Origin: Haplosporangium gracile
Taxonomy: Eukaryota; Mortierellomycota; Mortierellomycetes; Mortierellales; Mortierellaceae
NCBI GenBank assembly: GCA_015499985.1
Contig: JAAAUF010000131.1
Location: 3,101 to 57,915, forward strand
DNA length: 54,815 bases
Reading direction: 5' to 3'
Both the position numbers and the translations under genes were made by a program. The notes under the pieces are model-generated. The model searched no databases. It worked only from the letters and a program-made list of their open reading frames with translations, and was not told the origin of the DNA. Numbering within the stretch: the first letter of the stretch is position 1; every line of letters begins with the position of its first letter. Shown in pieces: positions 1 to 13,033 of this stretch.

Positions 1-2283
1 CCGTACATACCATACACGCACACACACACACACACACTGAAGAGATCACAAAAATAATGACAACATCGAAAAGAAAGCGAGCCCACAAAAAAAACAAAAC
101 AAAGCAAAACAAAAACAAAGCAAAGGAAAAAAATAAAAGAACTTACAGCTTTGTACTGGACCGTCGGGTGAGGCATCCTGGACGGTGCCGACGGCGCTGA
201 TCGCCAAACCAATGGTGACACCAACAATGGCCACCCACTGGATATTATTGAGCTTGCGAGAAAGGAAAATGCGGGTAAGGATGGCACACCAAATAACAAT
301 AGAACTGTAAATGACTTGGTACATCTAGTTTAGTAGAAAAAGAAAAAATTGCCAAAAAAAAAAAAAAAAAAAAAAAAAGCAAAAAGAGAAAGAACAAAAG
401 AAGATTCTTTTTGGGTCAGTCCAGTTCCAACAACAGTAGCACACAAAACATTGCAGAATTACAAATCTGAACCCGAGCAGATTTTCTGTTTATAAACTGT
501 TTGTACTCAAGCAATGAAGCAAAGAGGGAAACAAAAAGAGTACTTGGAAAAAATACTTACCCCACTGCCAACGTAAAAGAATCCAACGGTGACCATGGCG
601 TTGGCAATCACATCCATGACTGCAACCTGGATAACAGGCCAGTGCAACCGCCTTGCCGATGACTTTGCGTCCTGTTCGGCAGTCTTGCTATTGATGGTAG
701 TGGCGTCCATTGTCAAGCCCTCGTCAGAGCCTGACGATCGATCCTTTCGCAGGCTGTGCTTTTCTTCATCCAGTCCATCCCCCTCATCAAAATCCTCTTC
801 GTCCGAATCGTCGATAGGTCCAAGCACATGAGTCTCTGTCTCCAGTGATTTCCTTACGCGGCCCAACTTGTTGTCGATGCTTCCCTGAAGAATACCTTGA
901 TTATCGCGCTGCAATTACACAAAAGAAAAATTAATATGATAAGAGATTAGATCAATTGTGATCATTCGAACAACAAAAAAAAAACGAACATGGATGGGCG
1001 CACGGAATAAAGGGGGTAAAGTGCCGAAGGGGAGGGGGCGATGAAGAGGATGGAGGATATGCTAGTGAATGCAGAAGGGGGACAGAGGAATGATAAAGTG
1101 TTTCGTTTCCTGCCAATTGCTTTCGAGTCTCCTGTTTGTTCTCCTTGCTTTTTGGTCTAGACTCGGTAAGTTTACAGTTCACCTCCCTCTCATTTTTTTT
1201 TCTTCTGTCAACAACTTCTCCTGTATGCGCTAGGTAAAGAATTGATCGACCCATTCCTTCTCTCCTTTTCCTCCTTTTCTCTCTGTTTATTCCTTGTAAG
1301 CTTACGTTGTGTCTGGTTTCAGTCATCTCGTTGACCTCGGTCATCAAGACATCATACTCGACATGAGTGCGTCCACCTCCTGCCGTTGCTGCCTGTCGAC
1401 GTTGTTTCCGGTCCGCATACCAGGACTGGACAGCATAGACCAATCCCACAGTCATCATTCCAATGTAATTGAAGAACACTGTCAGCATTGTTGATCCTGC
1501 TAGATTTTGCATGAATAAAAAGGTTCGGAAAGAGAGATATATAGAAGAGTAGGAGAGAAAAAACTGGTTAGCTTGGGTTGAGTCTTAATAATGAGCAGGG
1601 CCCATGAAGACAGTGGCAATATAAACAGGCGCCAATAAATGAAAGTGAGCAATTATCCATGAACAGTTAGAAGAGAAAAAGGTGGAGGTAGGGGGTAGGT
1701 GTAACTTACAGGCTGCTCCTTGATAATAGAGCCACTGAACGGCGATGGTTGAAAAGATGCCGGTTCCCAAGAAGGACAGTTGGTGGATAATCGTGCTCCA
1801 TTTGGAATACGTTGGCTCTAATTGTTGCTGCTGTTGCTGCGAGAGTTCCGCTGGAACTAGTGAAGAAGGGGACAGAGCCTCTGGGTGTGTTACTGGCAGA
1901 CTCAGCGGGTCAAGTGCTGCAGAAGTCAGGACGGATATTTCATCAACTGGAATGGCAGTTGACGATGTTGTTGTTGTCGTCGTAGTGATAGTAGCAATGG
2001 TTTTGGTGATGGTCGCACCTCGTTGGCCAGAGACTAGCCGACCCGACGCAGCGGTAGTGGAAGTCGCTTGTTGTGATGAGTGATGTTCCCGCAGATGACC
2101 GTGGCTGTATTCGTATTCGTCCTCGTCGTGGTGGTGACGATGGTTGGTATTGCTATTGCTGCCCTTTTGTGTTAAGCGATGAGAGTGTCCTGCTTGGGGT
2201 GCGGCATTAGTCAGGAAGGCAGCATCCTCGTCGTAGTTGTCGACACTTTCACGGTTCGCCTGGTAAGAGGGCCGTCGTGACAT
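1..2283 (-). CDS. SLC35/DMT-type multi-pass transporter, 5' part only
   Basis: Exons read 2283-1710, 1499-1306, 908-561 and 324-147, then the gene leaves the window; all four join in frame and give about 431 residues. The first 150 residues are Ser/Thr/His/Gln-rich and look disordered and cytosolic. Membrane segments follow (LSFLGTGIFSTIAVQWLYY, then a segment around STMLTVFFNYIGMM). A charged loop of about 130 residues, rich in Asp/Glu, separates them from a segment around VMDVIANAMVTVGFFYVGSG. The segment starting MYQVIYSSIVIWCAILTR is followed by SRKLNNIQWVAIVGVTIGL, the usual helix, basic turn, helix pattern of drug/metabolite transporters such as SLC35F. The substrate cannot be read from sequence. 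The start is the first ATG of the long open exon. The long acidic loop is unusual for this family. Intron 3 carries a long homopolymer at about 356-378. Confidence 0.72.
17..36. repeat. (CA)n microsatellite
   Basis: A run of alternating C and A at the left edge, inside an intron or downstream exon region of the transporter gene that continues leftward. Confidence 0.85.
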
Positions 2284-5200
2284 TGTGTGCGATGGAGATG
2301 AGGAGTGTGAGGAGTAAGGATATATGTGTACAAATAAGAGGTGATGGGTAAAACAAGAACAGAGAAAAGTAATCAGTTTTCAAAGAGAAAGTGGAGGAGT
2401 AGGGTGGCGGTGTGGTTGGGTGGTGAATGAATGAAGTGTGATCAACAGAAGCAAAAGGAATGAGGAAGTGTGATCACAGTTAGGGAGCATCGCCTGTGTT
2501 TCTCTCTCTCTGCTTGTCTGGAAGCTCAAGGCATATAACGATGCCAGAAAAGAAACTTGGCCCTTAAGCTGAGACATCACACTTCGCTCACTTTTTCACA
2601 GCCACGTGCCACCATCGAATGGTCGGCGAAGCTCCAACCGTCCGTTATCCTGCACGCAATAAATTTCTTAAAAAACAAAAAAAAAACAACCGTCCGTTAT
2701 CACGTATGTACCACGGGCATCATCCCCCTTATCACTTTCAAGTAATGCTCCACTAGCATGGAATCCAAGAAGGGGGGGGGGGGTTCAAAAAGAGAAAGAA
2801 AAAGAAAAGAAAAAAAGTGCGAAGGCTGGCTATCGATCCTACCTGCCAGCTTTTCTTTTGTCCCCTAAATCCGATAAAAATAGCATCTTTGTCCCAAAGC
2901 CCAATTGATGTGAATAAGAAGAATATTCAGACAAAGCCGCCGAAGGACATCCCTTTGATCGCAACTTGTTCAATCATATGATTTGCAATTTGTACAGAAT
3001 CGTGAAGGGGGGTCGAGAACAGAGAGGAGAGACATGCTTTTGATTGAGCTGGATCTGGCTGACGATTGATAATTTGCTTGCAGTCTGTGCGAGGCAGACA
3101 TAAGGAGTTGCATTAGGGAGACAAAATCTCTACAAGTGTCGACGCTCCAAGCTATAAGCATAGTCGGCTGAAGGGAGCAGTGCAAAAAGAACAAGAAACG
3201 GAGTGGACATGCCAACCTTTGGCACACCTCGCCATCAAAAATGAATGAGAAATGAACAAGTATAGGTTGTACTAGTCCAAAAAAGGAAAAATGTGGGGTC
3301 ATGGACTCAAAGTGTACATGGAAAAGACGGCACTCGTACCAAGGCCCAAGGGTTGGTTGACTGATTTATAGCTGGCTGTCTGACTGTCAACTTCACTGTA
3401 GTAATGAGTTTTGAAGCAATCTCCAAGCTGAGACAAGTGGTTCGGCCTAACAGTTGAAGGGCTGACAAAAGTAGGTTGAAAAGTTGCGTTCAGATCCAGG
3501 TTCAGTTTTAATGTTCTTGTTCCGAGTGCTTGGCCCTGGAAGCGATCCCACTTGCTCGTCGCTTCTTGATATACCTCCTAGGCGACTTTGCCTCAGCTCC
3601 CATTAACAGCGACCCTGTATATCGCGAAGCGAGCTTCAATCAATGTTCTTGATATGGCAAAAATGGAATGATCTATGGGCTGTACACATTCAAGTTCCGA
3701 TGGATAGCCCTAATAGATGCTGGTTATGAAGAGTCCTTTCTCTTCGACATACCCTTGCTCACCATGATATTGAGCCCTTCATCCTTTTCTATGTGCATGC
3801 CATAACTTATTCCATAACCTTGTTCCGTACCCGTGTGTTTCAAGTCTAATTGTTTTCTAAAGCACACGAAGACCAGCTAAGAAAAAAAAAAAAAGGCGAT
3901 CGACTCAAAAGACGCGTAGTTATCCTACCAAAAGCGTAGTTGATCAAAAACAATGTCCACGTCATTTTTGTTTGGATCATTTCCAACTACTCAACCGGAG
4001 GTGACCTGGGGTTGTCCTCCACATGGCACTCTCCCTATAATCATAAAATGCGGAGGAAATTATTATTTATCATGAATAGTCGGCCCGATAATAAGGCTTA
4101 CTTTAGTCCCCCATTGAAATTATGAGCGGTCCGTTCTTGTTCGAGAAAGCTGAATCAAACAGCAAAGTGAACAAGTACACTTTTTTCCAAGGAGGATGGA
4201 CTGGGAAAGAAACTATTGACTTGAGATGCGGAAAGAGTATCGAAGTACTTTGTCGTCAGTAAAGAGTGGCAGGAGTCAGGGGTCAGGGGAACGAGGACGG
4301 GGATGGGGGGATAAGGTTATTCACATGGAACGCTGTCCCATTGAAATTTATGCTCCTCCCAATGAAGATCTCTGCCGTGTATTTGCATTGACTAAAAAGG
4401 TTCAGCCCACGCCACTTACATATTCCTCCGTTCCTTTCTTGCTCCATTTTTGTTTTTTGTTTTTTTTTTATTCTGTCGTTCAGTTAGATCAAGGATGAGA
4501 TGTCGACTTTCGGCCTTTCCCTCCCCTCTTTCCATCCTCAATTCCAACTCTCTCTCGTTCCACATTCACGAGACGTTTGTTTTTGCCGACAATTAATTGG
4601 ACTCAACTCCGAGTCTAAAACCCTTCTTCGTTTTTTTTTTCTCATTCTTCCCTCCTTGGAACCCTCGGACCCATGCTGCACCGATGCTTGTGAATGTGCG
4701 CGTGCATGGCGTGTGGAGGGCCATTTTTTTTCCTTGACCGGATCGGGTCCTTTCATTCCCTTCACACTCTGCACTTCATCTTGCTTGCCAATTGCCTGAT
4801 GTGTGTTTGACTTGCCCAAAAATTTCTAGGGGCTAAAAATTTGATTATCCGCAGGGCTGATCCATGAGCATTTTTTGTGGAGCAAGAAGGAAAAAATCGA
4901 CAATGGAAAAACATCAACAAATGCTGTACCTGAAGAAAAATACCTTCCTGCTTCCCTCCTCGCACCTCTTCGTTTTGCCCATGCTCATGTATCCTTTCCT
5001 TTTTTGAAGGTGACACAGCAATTGACGTCGTCTTGCCTAGGGTCTCCCTCTGTCACGCAACAATACCAATCGAGAGTGTTCTCGATAACGAGAAGAAAAA
5101 AAAACTCCAGGTCATGCGTTTTTTCTTGATACGCTCGTGTTCGCAAACTTTCGCTTTGACTGTCTTCTTTGGTCATTTTTTGTTATTTGTAATTTGCCAT

Positions 5201-7581
5201 TTGGTTCATTTGCCGCGCTACTCCTTCTCCCTTTTTTATATGCTGCATTTTTGAGGGGGTGATTTGGAAGGTATGGAAGAGATGGAGAGGATGGAAGGTA
5301 TGAAAGGTACAAGGGGAGGTTCTACACCTACATTCCGAAAAAAAAGCTTGCACCATAAAAAATGCTTTCAATTGATTGCAGCAGCTGTCCATACCTCTGC
5401 ACTGATAAAACCATTACATTAGCACCAAACGGACAGCAATTGACCACAGTGAAAAAAGCAAACGGAGAAAAGACGGCTTGATACTAGTGCATGATGGAAA
5501 GGCCGACATAAGAGGAAGTGCAATTAGCGGAATCAAGCATGATTGAGTCGCGTCTTCGACCCTCTCGTATCTGATATTGCGAAAACAAAATTGAAAAAGT
5601 CAGCCACTTTTTTTTATTCCTTCCATTCGCTTCTTGTTTACCTCACTTTGGTCGAAATTGTGGGTTGGGGTTGGAGTTGAAGTTTGGGGTAACACATGGC
5701 CCCTCTTAACCTCTACTTTCTCCATTCAATAAATTATTGTCCGCATGGATCAGGCGATAACGAAAGTGAACGTGGAGGGAGAAGAAGATCGAGGGCAAGA
5801 TAATGGCGAAAAAAAGAGGCGCTAGCCTGGTGATTCGGTAAGGCTCTAGTTCATATTTTTGTTCAAGGAGCCCTTGGAGAGTTTTTTCTTTCTCCATGTA
5901 CTTTCGAATAGATAACGTACTGTCATCAGGGCCCATCGCCCAGACGCACAACTCTACTTTTGCTTTGCATACGCAGAGCAGGGGGGAAATGGAGAGAGGA
6001 AGGGGTTTTGAGCAAAAAAAGGGAAAAAATGTCAACAAATGTGTACGGGGGCGAAATTTTTGATAAATTTGAGAGCCTCGGACTCCAAGTTGATAGGCCT
6101 TTGACGCGTCGGGCTTATTCAGCCGCATGGCCTCACATGCGTATCTCTCAACAACAAACCAGCTCATCATTGTAAGAGTCAAACAAAATAAGAAGACAAT
6201 AGTCCGCTATTGTTTTTTCCCCTCCCATTCCAACACTAGTCGACAGCATTTGTTGTTTATTGTTTTTTATTCATTGAGCGCCGGCATTTCCCCCTATTGA
6301 ATATCCTCCTCCTTCATCCCTCTCTCTTTGCCCTCCTCTATGCCCCCCCTTCCCTTTGTTGGAGATATTGTTTGGGCTTGTCCCACCTTAATTTACGTTC
6401 AGACCGTTCGTTCTGTTCTGCATGTGGGCGGGTTTTGAGGAAGGTAAAGAAAAGGTGGAGTGGATGTGATGAAGGACACTTCTTACTCCGTCGTTTTGTT
6501 CTCCAAAATGCGTGCTTCTTTTTCCAAGCAAACAGCAAACCAAATAAACATTTTGTGGTCGTCTTTTCCTTTTTGAACTATGTGATTGAATACTTTGTTT
6601 ATTTACTCTATGGGCCAAACTACAAACGCGCTTTGATTTGCTCCTCGCCAATACCTGTATTGAAAAGAAAAAAAACTCAATTTGCCCTCTCACCTTTCTT
6701 TCAAGGACGTTCATAGCACCGCCATGTAAACCAAAGAAATGTTTACTAACGAAAAGGTCATACCACTTACCCATCTCATTTTCCCTTTTCTTCGGACCTT
6801 CTCACATACGACTACCCCTGGATTATGAGCCCAAAACAAAAACGCAGCAACTAAACAAGCTGGTCTGTATGCCTTGAACCCAATATTACCAGTGATATTA
6901 TTTGGTCCGCAGCGACGTTGGGCGGGCTAGAAACTAAAAAAGCTACTTTGCCACTCGACTCTGGACTGCCCCATTTTCACCCTCAGGCGTTTGTTTTCAT
7001 TTGTTAATGTGTTTGTGTGTTTTTGTTCCTGGCCTTAAAGTTTTGACCCATCAGAGTGCTTCCCCTGCGGATTGTTACCCAATTAAGCCCATCGATTAAG
7101 GAATAGGCACTCGACTTTTTTCTTCCTTTCTGCTTTAATCGCTTACTCCCCCCTCGGAGACACGCTTCTGCTTTACCCCATCGTAATTAGCCACCAATTT
7201 TACCGTTTTATTGGATCTCATGTGGAGAGGTCATACATTATTGTTTTCTGGCCTTTTTTTTTCTTTGCAGGTCCATTATGCAGCCACCTTCCATCCCGCT
7301 CCACGATGGAGCGAAGCTGGTATGACTGGATCTTTGTTTTAACCACTAACAAGCATAAACAATAATGAGGAGTCGAATGGAAAAAAGAGTACAAATAGAC
7401 CACCATTCTCCCACTTTTTTCTCGACATCTTCTCTCGGATAACGATCTCCTCCACAACCTTTCTCAAGCAACCCACCACTTCCTTTACGGACTTTGCCTC
7501 CCTTCCTACCTTTTCAACTCCACTCATTCTCCGCGCTCTTCTCCACAACAACTTCCCCCACTCCTCACCGTTATTCTAACA
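2284..7581. other. Gene-poor intergenic stretch, 5.3 kb
   Basis: I find no reading frame here with a recognisable domain, no chain of exons with sensible splice sites and no tRNA-like A/B box pair. The many short frames are AT-rich, full of Phe/Ser/Lys homopolymers and lack family motifs. The first hundred bases are the promoter of the transporter gene on the minus strand. The last hundred bases before 7582 are pyrimidine-rich and belong to the lipase leader. The middle holds poly-T and poly-A runs only. A long non-coding transcript or a lineage-specific gene cannot be excluded from sequence alone. Confidence 0.55.
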
Positions 7582-8983
7582 ATGAAGTTCTCCATCACCT
7601 CCGTCTTGAGCGCCGCCTCTGCTGCCGTTCTTTTGGCCCTCTCCGCCGTCCCCGCCTCTGCTTTGCCCGCCGCTCCAGCTGCTGTCCAGAGCATTGAGAA
7701 GCGTGCCAGCGAGATCAAAGGTCTTAACAACTATGCTTGCAAGCCTGCCATTGGCCAGCGCCCCGTCGTTTTGGTAATTCATCGTAGATGCCATCAAGCC
7801 ACCGGCGGTCGCATACGAGCTAAGGAATGACCGAATGTTTTCTTCACTCGACCATACTTTCTGACTTCCGCTCTCATTCACTTTTTCTTTCGCTTCACAA
7901 CTTGAAGGTCCATGCTACCTTGTTGACCCTCAACTCCTGGGAAGACGTCGCACCCGTCCTGATCAAGAGAGGCTACTGTGTCTTTGCCTTGACCTACGGA
8001 GTCAACACGGCTGTTCCCGGCGGCTTTGGCGGCTTGAACTCGATCGAGTCGTCCTCCCAGGAGTTGGCCGACTTTGCCAACAATGTCTTGACGAAGACCA
8101 ATTCCACGCAGGTCGATATTGTCGGCCACTCCCAGGGAGGCATCTTGGCCCGTTACTGGATCAAGTACCTCGATGGTAAGGGCAAGGTCTACCGCCACGT
8201 CGGTGTCTCGCCCATCAACCACGGTACCACTCTCAGCAGCATCGTCACCATTGCCAAGGCCTTTGGAGTCTTTTACCCCTCCCAGGCCCTCTTTGACAAG
8301 TTTGCTCCATCATTCTACCAGATGGGTAAGTTTAATGATGTTGCCTTTTTTCAAGCGCAATACTCCATGCAATTTTACAAACACGATGATCAGACCTAGG
8401 TCAACTAACCAATCGTACTTCTTTCTCTCCTTCTCTCTCTTTCATTCTCCCTCTCATTCTATAGTCAACACCTCGGATTTTATCAAGAAGTTGAACGCTG
8501 GCGGTGATTTTGCCCCTGGTGTCATCTCGTCCAATATTGCCACCAAGTAAGAGTCTAAATTTTTGGTGGCGCCTTCTGATCCTGTGGACGCGTTCCCCTA
8601 GCTGGAACCATTCTCACTAACAATATTTTCTCCCTTGCTTCCATAGGTACGACGAGGTTGTCACTCCCTACGAGACCTGCTGGCAGAAGGATGCCGGCAT
8701 CACCAACCTCCTCCTCCAAGATCTTTGCATGCTCTCCCTCAACGAGCATCGTAAGTCTCTCCCCTCCCTCATCTGCCCATCATGGCTTAAGTATCTCCTA
8801 TTCTTTTCACAGCGCCAACAGTTCTTCCTGTTGCTTACCAATATTTTCTTATTCGCTCTTTTCACTTTCCTAATCATAGTCACCATGGTCAACTCCAACG
8901 TCGTCATCCAGTTCATCCTGAACCAGCTCGACCCCGTGTCCGCCAAGACCGCCAACTGCCTCGCCATTCTCCAGAAATTTTAA
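7582..8983 (+). CDS. Secreted class 2 triacylglycerol lipase / esterase
   Basis: Five exons (7582-7773, 7908-8325, 8465-8546, 8647-8750, 8880-8983) give 299 residues. Residues 1-28 are a clear signal peptide with an Ala/Leu core ending near PASALPAAPA, followed by a Lys-Arg that could be a Kex2 processing site. The mature part is an alpha/beta hydrolase of the Lipase_2 type: strand PVVLVHAT at about 61-68, nucleophile elbow GHSQGG with Ser139, acid YDEVVTP with Asp233, and histidine NEHLTMVNSN with His265. The Ser-Asp-His order and spacing fit secreted lipases that hydrolyse ester bonds of lipids outside the cell. The oxyanion strand has HAT where many relatives have HG. Intron 1 ends in GAAG rather than the usual YAG, but the frame and the strand motif demand that junction. 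A pyrimidine-rich leader lies directly upstream. Confidence 0.9.
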
Positions 8984-11019
8984 ACCCCCGCACACGCATG
9001 CCCTTCATATCGACACTCCTCTCTTCTCTCTTCTCTCATCCCCGACCACCCTCCTCTCTCCTCTCATCCCCGGTCACTCTCTTCTTACAACCATACCATG
9101 GTACTTTTTCCAAAAATTCCCTCCCCTGAACACTCCGCCCCGTCCAAGGGGATTTTTTTATTATTGGTCTCCACCCCGCACTTCATACCCTGTACTTGAG
9201 CGATAGAACCTATGCAATCGTATCTTTAGAAGAATTAAGCGTAGATGCTGGTTGTCTTGTTAATTTCTTTTGAAGATAGACCTCCCTGTGGTAATAAAGC
9301 ATATAAAGTACTCCTCCAAAAAAACAAAACGCGTCATCTTTTGACTAGATGAACGGAAGAGCTGATATACTTATATACTTTTTGTTGAGTACCTGCATGG
9401 AAAATAAAAAAAGTGAATAAATCCTTTCAAGCAGTGGAGGGTTATGAGGCGACGGACAATCTTCTTCCAGAATCGCAAGATGTTAGGGTAAAAAAGTGAC
9501 AGGACACACCCTTCAAACGGAGCGTGAATTGAAAGAGAGAGAGAGAGAGAGAGAGAGAGTCTGTGTGTATGTGTGTGAGGGAAGGTTTTGACTAATAGAC
9601 AAGGTTTTTGTGTGCATCCGTGACCTTGAAGTATCCATTCTGGAACAGCCAAGGACCATTGTGTCTTTGTCAACGTCTGCTGAAATACTTGCTTTTCTTT
9701 TCAATACCTGTGCTCTTTATGAATGTGTGTTTGTGAATGAGAAAAAAATACAGATAAGGTTATTCCGTGGCCAGTGGTGTCAAGAGACAACAAACGACAA
9801 CCGAGCTCGTGCGCACATGGGACCCTTGGACACATAACGTGCATTGAGTCATTGGCCAAATTTATCCACTAGCCTAAATCATTGTGTTCCATCAAAGGAG
9901 GACGATCTTTCAATTGCTCGATTAGAGTATTTTTTTTTTGTTAGGCCGTTTGAACGTCTGAGGACAGGTGTTGCTTTTTTTTCATTTTCAGTCTTCGCGT
10001 CAATAGCGATTTGCATGCGCTAGAAACATGGTCCCTCTTTTTCCTTCTTTTAGGGTGAACGAAGAGACCTAAATGGCTAAACCATGCTGGATCAAAGGAA
10101 CAGAAAACGATCACCCTTTGTAGGTTTTTCCTACCCTTCTCCCTGTCCTTCATCAGTTCGTTGCCCATTTGCCACCTTGAATGGAGGTACCTCTGCCGAG
10201 TAAAAGTCGCTGGTGAGAGAATGTGGCCAGTTCCTTCGAAGGATGATTGGTTGACCCATTTGATCCCCGAACAAGGGGTTAGGGGCGGTCGTGTAGAACA
10301 ATGCCTCGGGAGCCCCTACCTCTATCTGTACCCTTGTGCCGCCGCTCGGCGTCAAGGAAGTCGAGCAGAGGAGCCAGTGCCTCCTACGTTTGCTCTTCGT
10401 TTATCTTTCCTAGTTCCCAGCATGCCATTTACACATGAATAAAACCACTCTGCAAGCAAAAAGGGCCAGATAAGAAGGGATTGCTCATTCACCCATTTGT
10501 TCGGCACACTGCTTTCACCTTTTTTTTTAATTCTTCCATTCCTGATGCACCTTCTTTCTTCATTATGCATGTCGGACTTTTCCCGCATAACCTCATGTCA
10601 AGCTTAATCCCTAGATGGTCATTCGCTAGTTTTTATCGTCGACGTTTGTGTTCACAAGGAGAGGAAAACTTGCCCTTCGGTTAAATCCTAAGTCTTCAAG
10701 CAAGGAGGGAAAAAACGAAAAGAACATAAATAGCGGGCGGTTTCGTTCCCTTGTTTTGTCACTGCTCCTAGTCACATCTTGCCGCCACCTCCTCGTCCAC
10801 CATCATCGCCCCCTCTTCCCTTCTTCCCTTCGCTCCTTACAAGATCCTCTTGCTCTTCTTGTCTTTTTTTCCTTTCATTCTCCTCGATTTCTTGCTGGTT
10901 GTCGCATCCTTCTCAGCCGCCTTCTACACCTCCTTCTGTTATTCCCGCCAGCGACCATATTTACGTTCTTAACTGGTTTTTACACTACATCCACCATCAC
11001 CGCTACCGCTATAAACGCC
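8984..11019. other. Intergenic region between lipase and GIT1-like gene
   Basis: No gene is supported. The first 300 bases are the lipase 3' region, with an AATAAA-like signal near 9294. A (GA)n microsatellite lies at 9534-9559, next to a GT-rich tract. From about 10740 to 11019 the plus strand is strongly pyrimidine-rich and is the leader of the permease at 11020. A short frame pair at 10131-10442 is open on both strands but matches nothing I know. Confidence 0.55.
9534..9559. repeat. (GA)n microsatellite
   Basis: About thirteen GA units in intergenic DNA, followed by a short GT-rich tract. Confidence 0.9.
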
Positions 11020-13033
11020 ATGTCGCACCCAAAGGACAATAACGCGCCTTTCGCGAATGTTGTTCAGATCTCTGAGGACGAGATTGAACGCGAGCGCGAG
11101 AGGGTCAGACTGTCGCCTCTATTCACCATCATCTTTTCTGGTAACTTGTGCTTCTTTGCTGTTCAATTGAACAGCAGCGTTACGATTTTTTTTCTCGAGT
11201 CGACATTTTGAACCTTTACTTTACAATATCATCCGTGCGTCTCGTTAACATATTTATTTTGTATTAGGCTTTGCGTTGATGTCGGATGGTTATCAGGTCG
11301 GGGTCCTGTCATTGATCAATGTCTGCTTCTCAAAGATCCATGGCGATGCCTACACCTCTGAAATGTCGACTCGCCTTGGAAACGCTCTCTTTGTCGGCAT
11401 CGTCCTTGGACAGGTACTTCATTCTTCAAGCAGGATAAAAGTCGGCGTATAACCGTGAAAAATCATATTGTTAACTGTTTTTCGACTTGACTTTTTTGTG
11501 CTCTGACTACGTCCATTGTAGATTGGGTTCGGGTTCTTCTGTGACAGAGTGGGACGCAAGGTCGGATTGCTGGTCACCACATTCCTGGTCATCATCGGAG
11601 CTGCTCTCTGCGCGGGTGCTTACGGTGCCGGAGGATCGACTGAGGGACTCTTCTGGGCATTGACAATTTACCGCGGGATCTTAGGAGTCGGCGTTGGAGG
11701 CGAGTACCCTTGCTCGTCGACAAACGCATCCGAGTCAGCCGATAGCGTGATCAAGGGCCGCCGAGGGATGTTGGTTTCCCTTGCTACAAACGCTATGATC
11801 GATTTTGGGTTTGTTGTTGCGGCCATTGTCCCCTTGATCCTCGCTGCTGCAAGATGGAGTAACGAGACCATCTGGAGGGTGTCGTTTGGGTTCGGTGTCC
11901 TTCCTCGTAAGTATCGTTATCCTCTGCACCTTTTTTTTTGGGCATAAAAGATGGGAGCATAGACTAAGCCGGAGTACTGAGTCTATTGTTTATTCGTCTC
12001 TTGTTCCTTGAATCTTCTTTTACTCGCATTCGTCTCATCTCATCCATCATTCACGCTCATTCCCTTAACCCCCTTCTTTATTCCTCCTCTCTCCTTCCCT
12101 TCACCCTCCTTTCTTTTGTGCCTACCTACTTCATTCAACCATCAATGGGGTGATGACTTAGCCCTGTCGGTACTTTACTTCCGTCTGAAGATGACCAACT
12201 CGGAGATTTTCCAGCACAACAGTCTGAAGAGAAACGTGCCCTACCTCCTAATCATCCGCCGCTACTGGAAGTACCTCCTCGGGACCGCAGGATCATGGTT
12301 CATCTATGACTTTATCGCCTACCCCTTCGGCATCTTTTCCGGAACCATCCTCGACACCGCCATCGGCACCAATGGCACCTTTGTCCAAACCGCCGAATGG
12401 ATGTGTCTCCTCAACTTTTTCTACTTGCCCGGATGCATTGCAGGAGCCTTCTCGGCCGATCGGATTGGACGCAAGAAGACTATTACTTTGGGATTCTTCC
12501 TTCAGGGTGTCCTTGGTATCTTAATGGGCATCTTTTATAGGGATCTCACGGGTATCTTCCCGCTGTTTGTAGTCCTATATGGCGTCTTCCTTGGTCTTGG
12601 AGAGTACGGACCAGGTGATATGGTTATTCTGACTTCTGCAGAGATTTATCCTACTGCGGTCCGTGGTACTGCTTACGGCTGGTCGGCTGCTATAGGGAAA
12701 CTAGGCGCCATCTGTGGGACATCCGCCTTCAAGCCCGCAATTGCTTCCCTTGGACACGGCGATGTGATCTTGGGTCAGAGTCGCGTTTTCATCCTAGGAT
12801 CAGGGCTGTCGCTTGTCGGAGCCATCTTTGCCTGGCTGCTCATCCCAGACTACACCAAGCGGGATCTGAGCTACGAGGACGAGGCGTTTAAAAAGTACCT
12901 CGAGGACAATGGATATGATGTCTCGTGCCTCGGCGATGCATCGACCACTACTAGTCAGGAGTCCTTGCAGGAGCAAGGTGTCGTCGCCGCCATTGGTGGA
13001 GCCGAGAAGCAGAAAATCGAGTCGGGACGATGA
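11020..13033 (+). CDS. GIT1: GIT1-like glycerophosphodiester permease, copy A
   Basis: Four exons (11020-11140, 11268-11413, 11522-11906, 12162-13033) give 507 residues. This is a major facilitator protein with 12 predicted membrane helices. It closely follows yeast Git1, the plasma-membrane permease for glycerophosphoinositol and glycerophosphocholine. Shared marks include SGFALMSDGYQVG in helix 1, the DRVGRK loop between helices 2 and 3, RGILGVGVGGEYPCSS, the central RRYWKYLLGTAGSWFIYDF, the second-half signature DRIGRKKT, and AVRGTAYGWSAAIGKLGA. The GEYP and DRxGRK motifs also occur in Pho84-type phosphate:H+ symporters, so phosphate transport is the main alternative. The N-terminus is short and charged (ISEDEIERERERV). 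The gene lies 1.1 kb upstream of a tandem paralogue in the same orientation. The start is the first ATG after a pyrimidine-rich leader. Confidence 0.88.

Noticed and set aside
5706..6182. Minus-strand frame of 158 codons in the gene-poor region
   Set aside because: No domain pattern, AT-rich runs of Phe and Ser, no splice-compatible neighbours.
10131..10442. Overlapping open frames on both strands with protein-like composition (minus frame with PNPLFGDQMGQPIILRRNWP)
   Set aside because: No recognised domain, no supported start context and no flanking exons. Kept only as a note in the intergenic entry.
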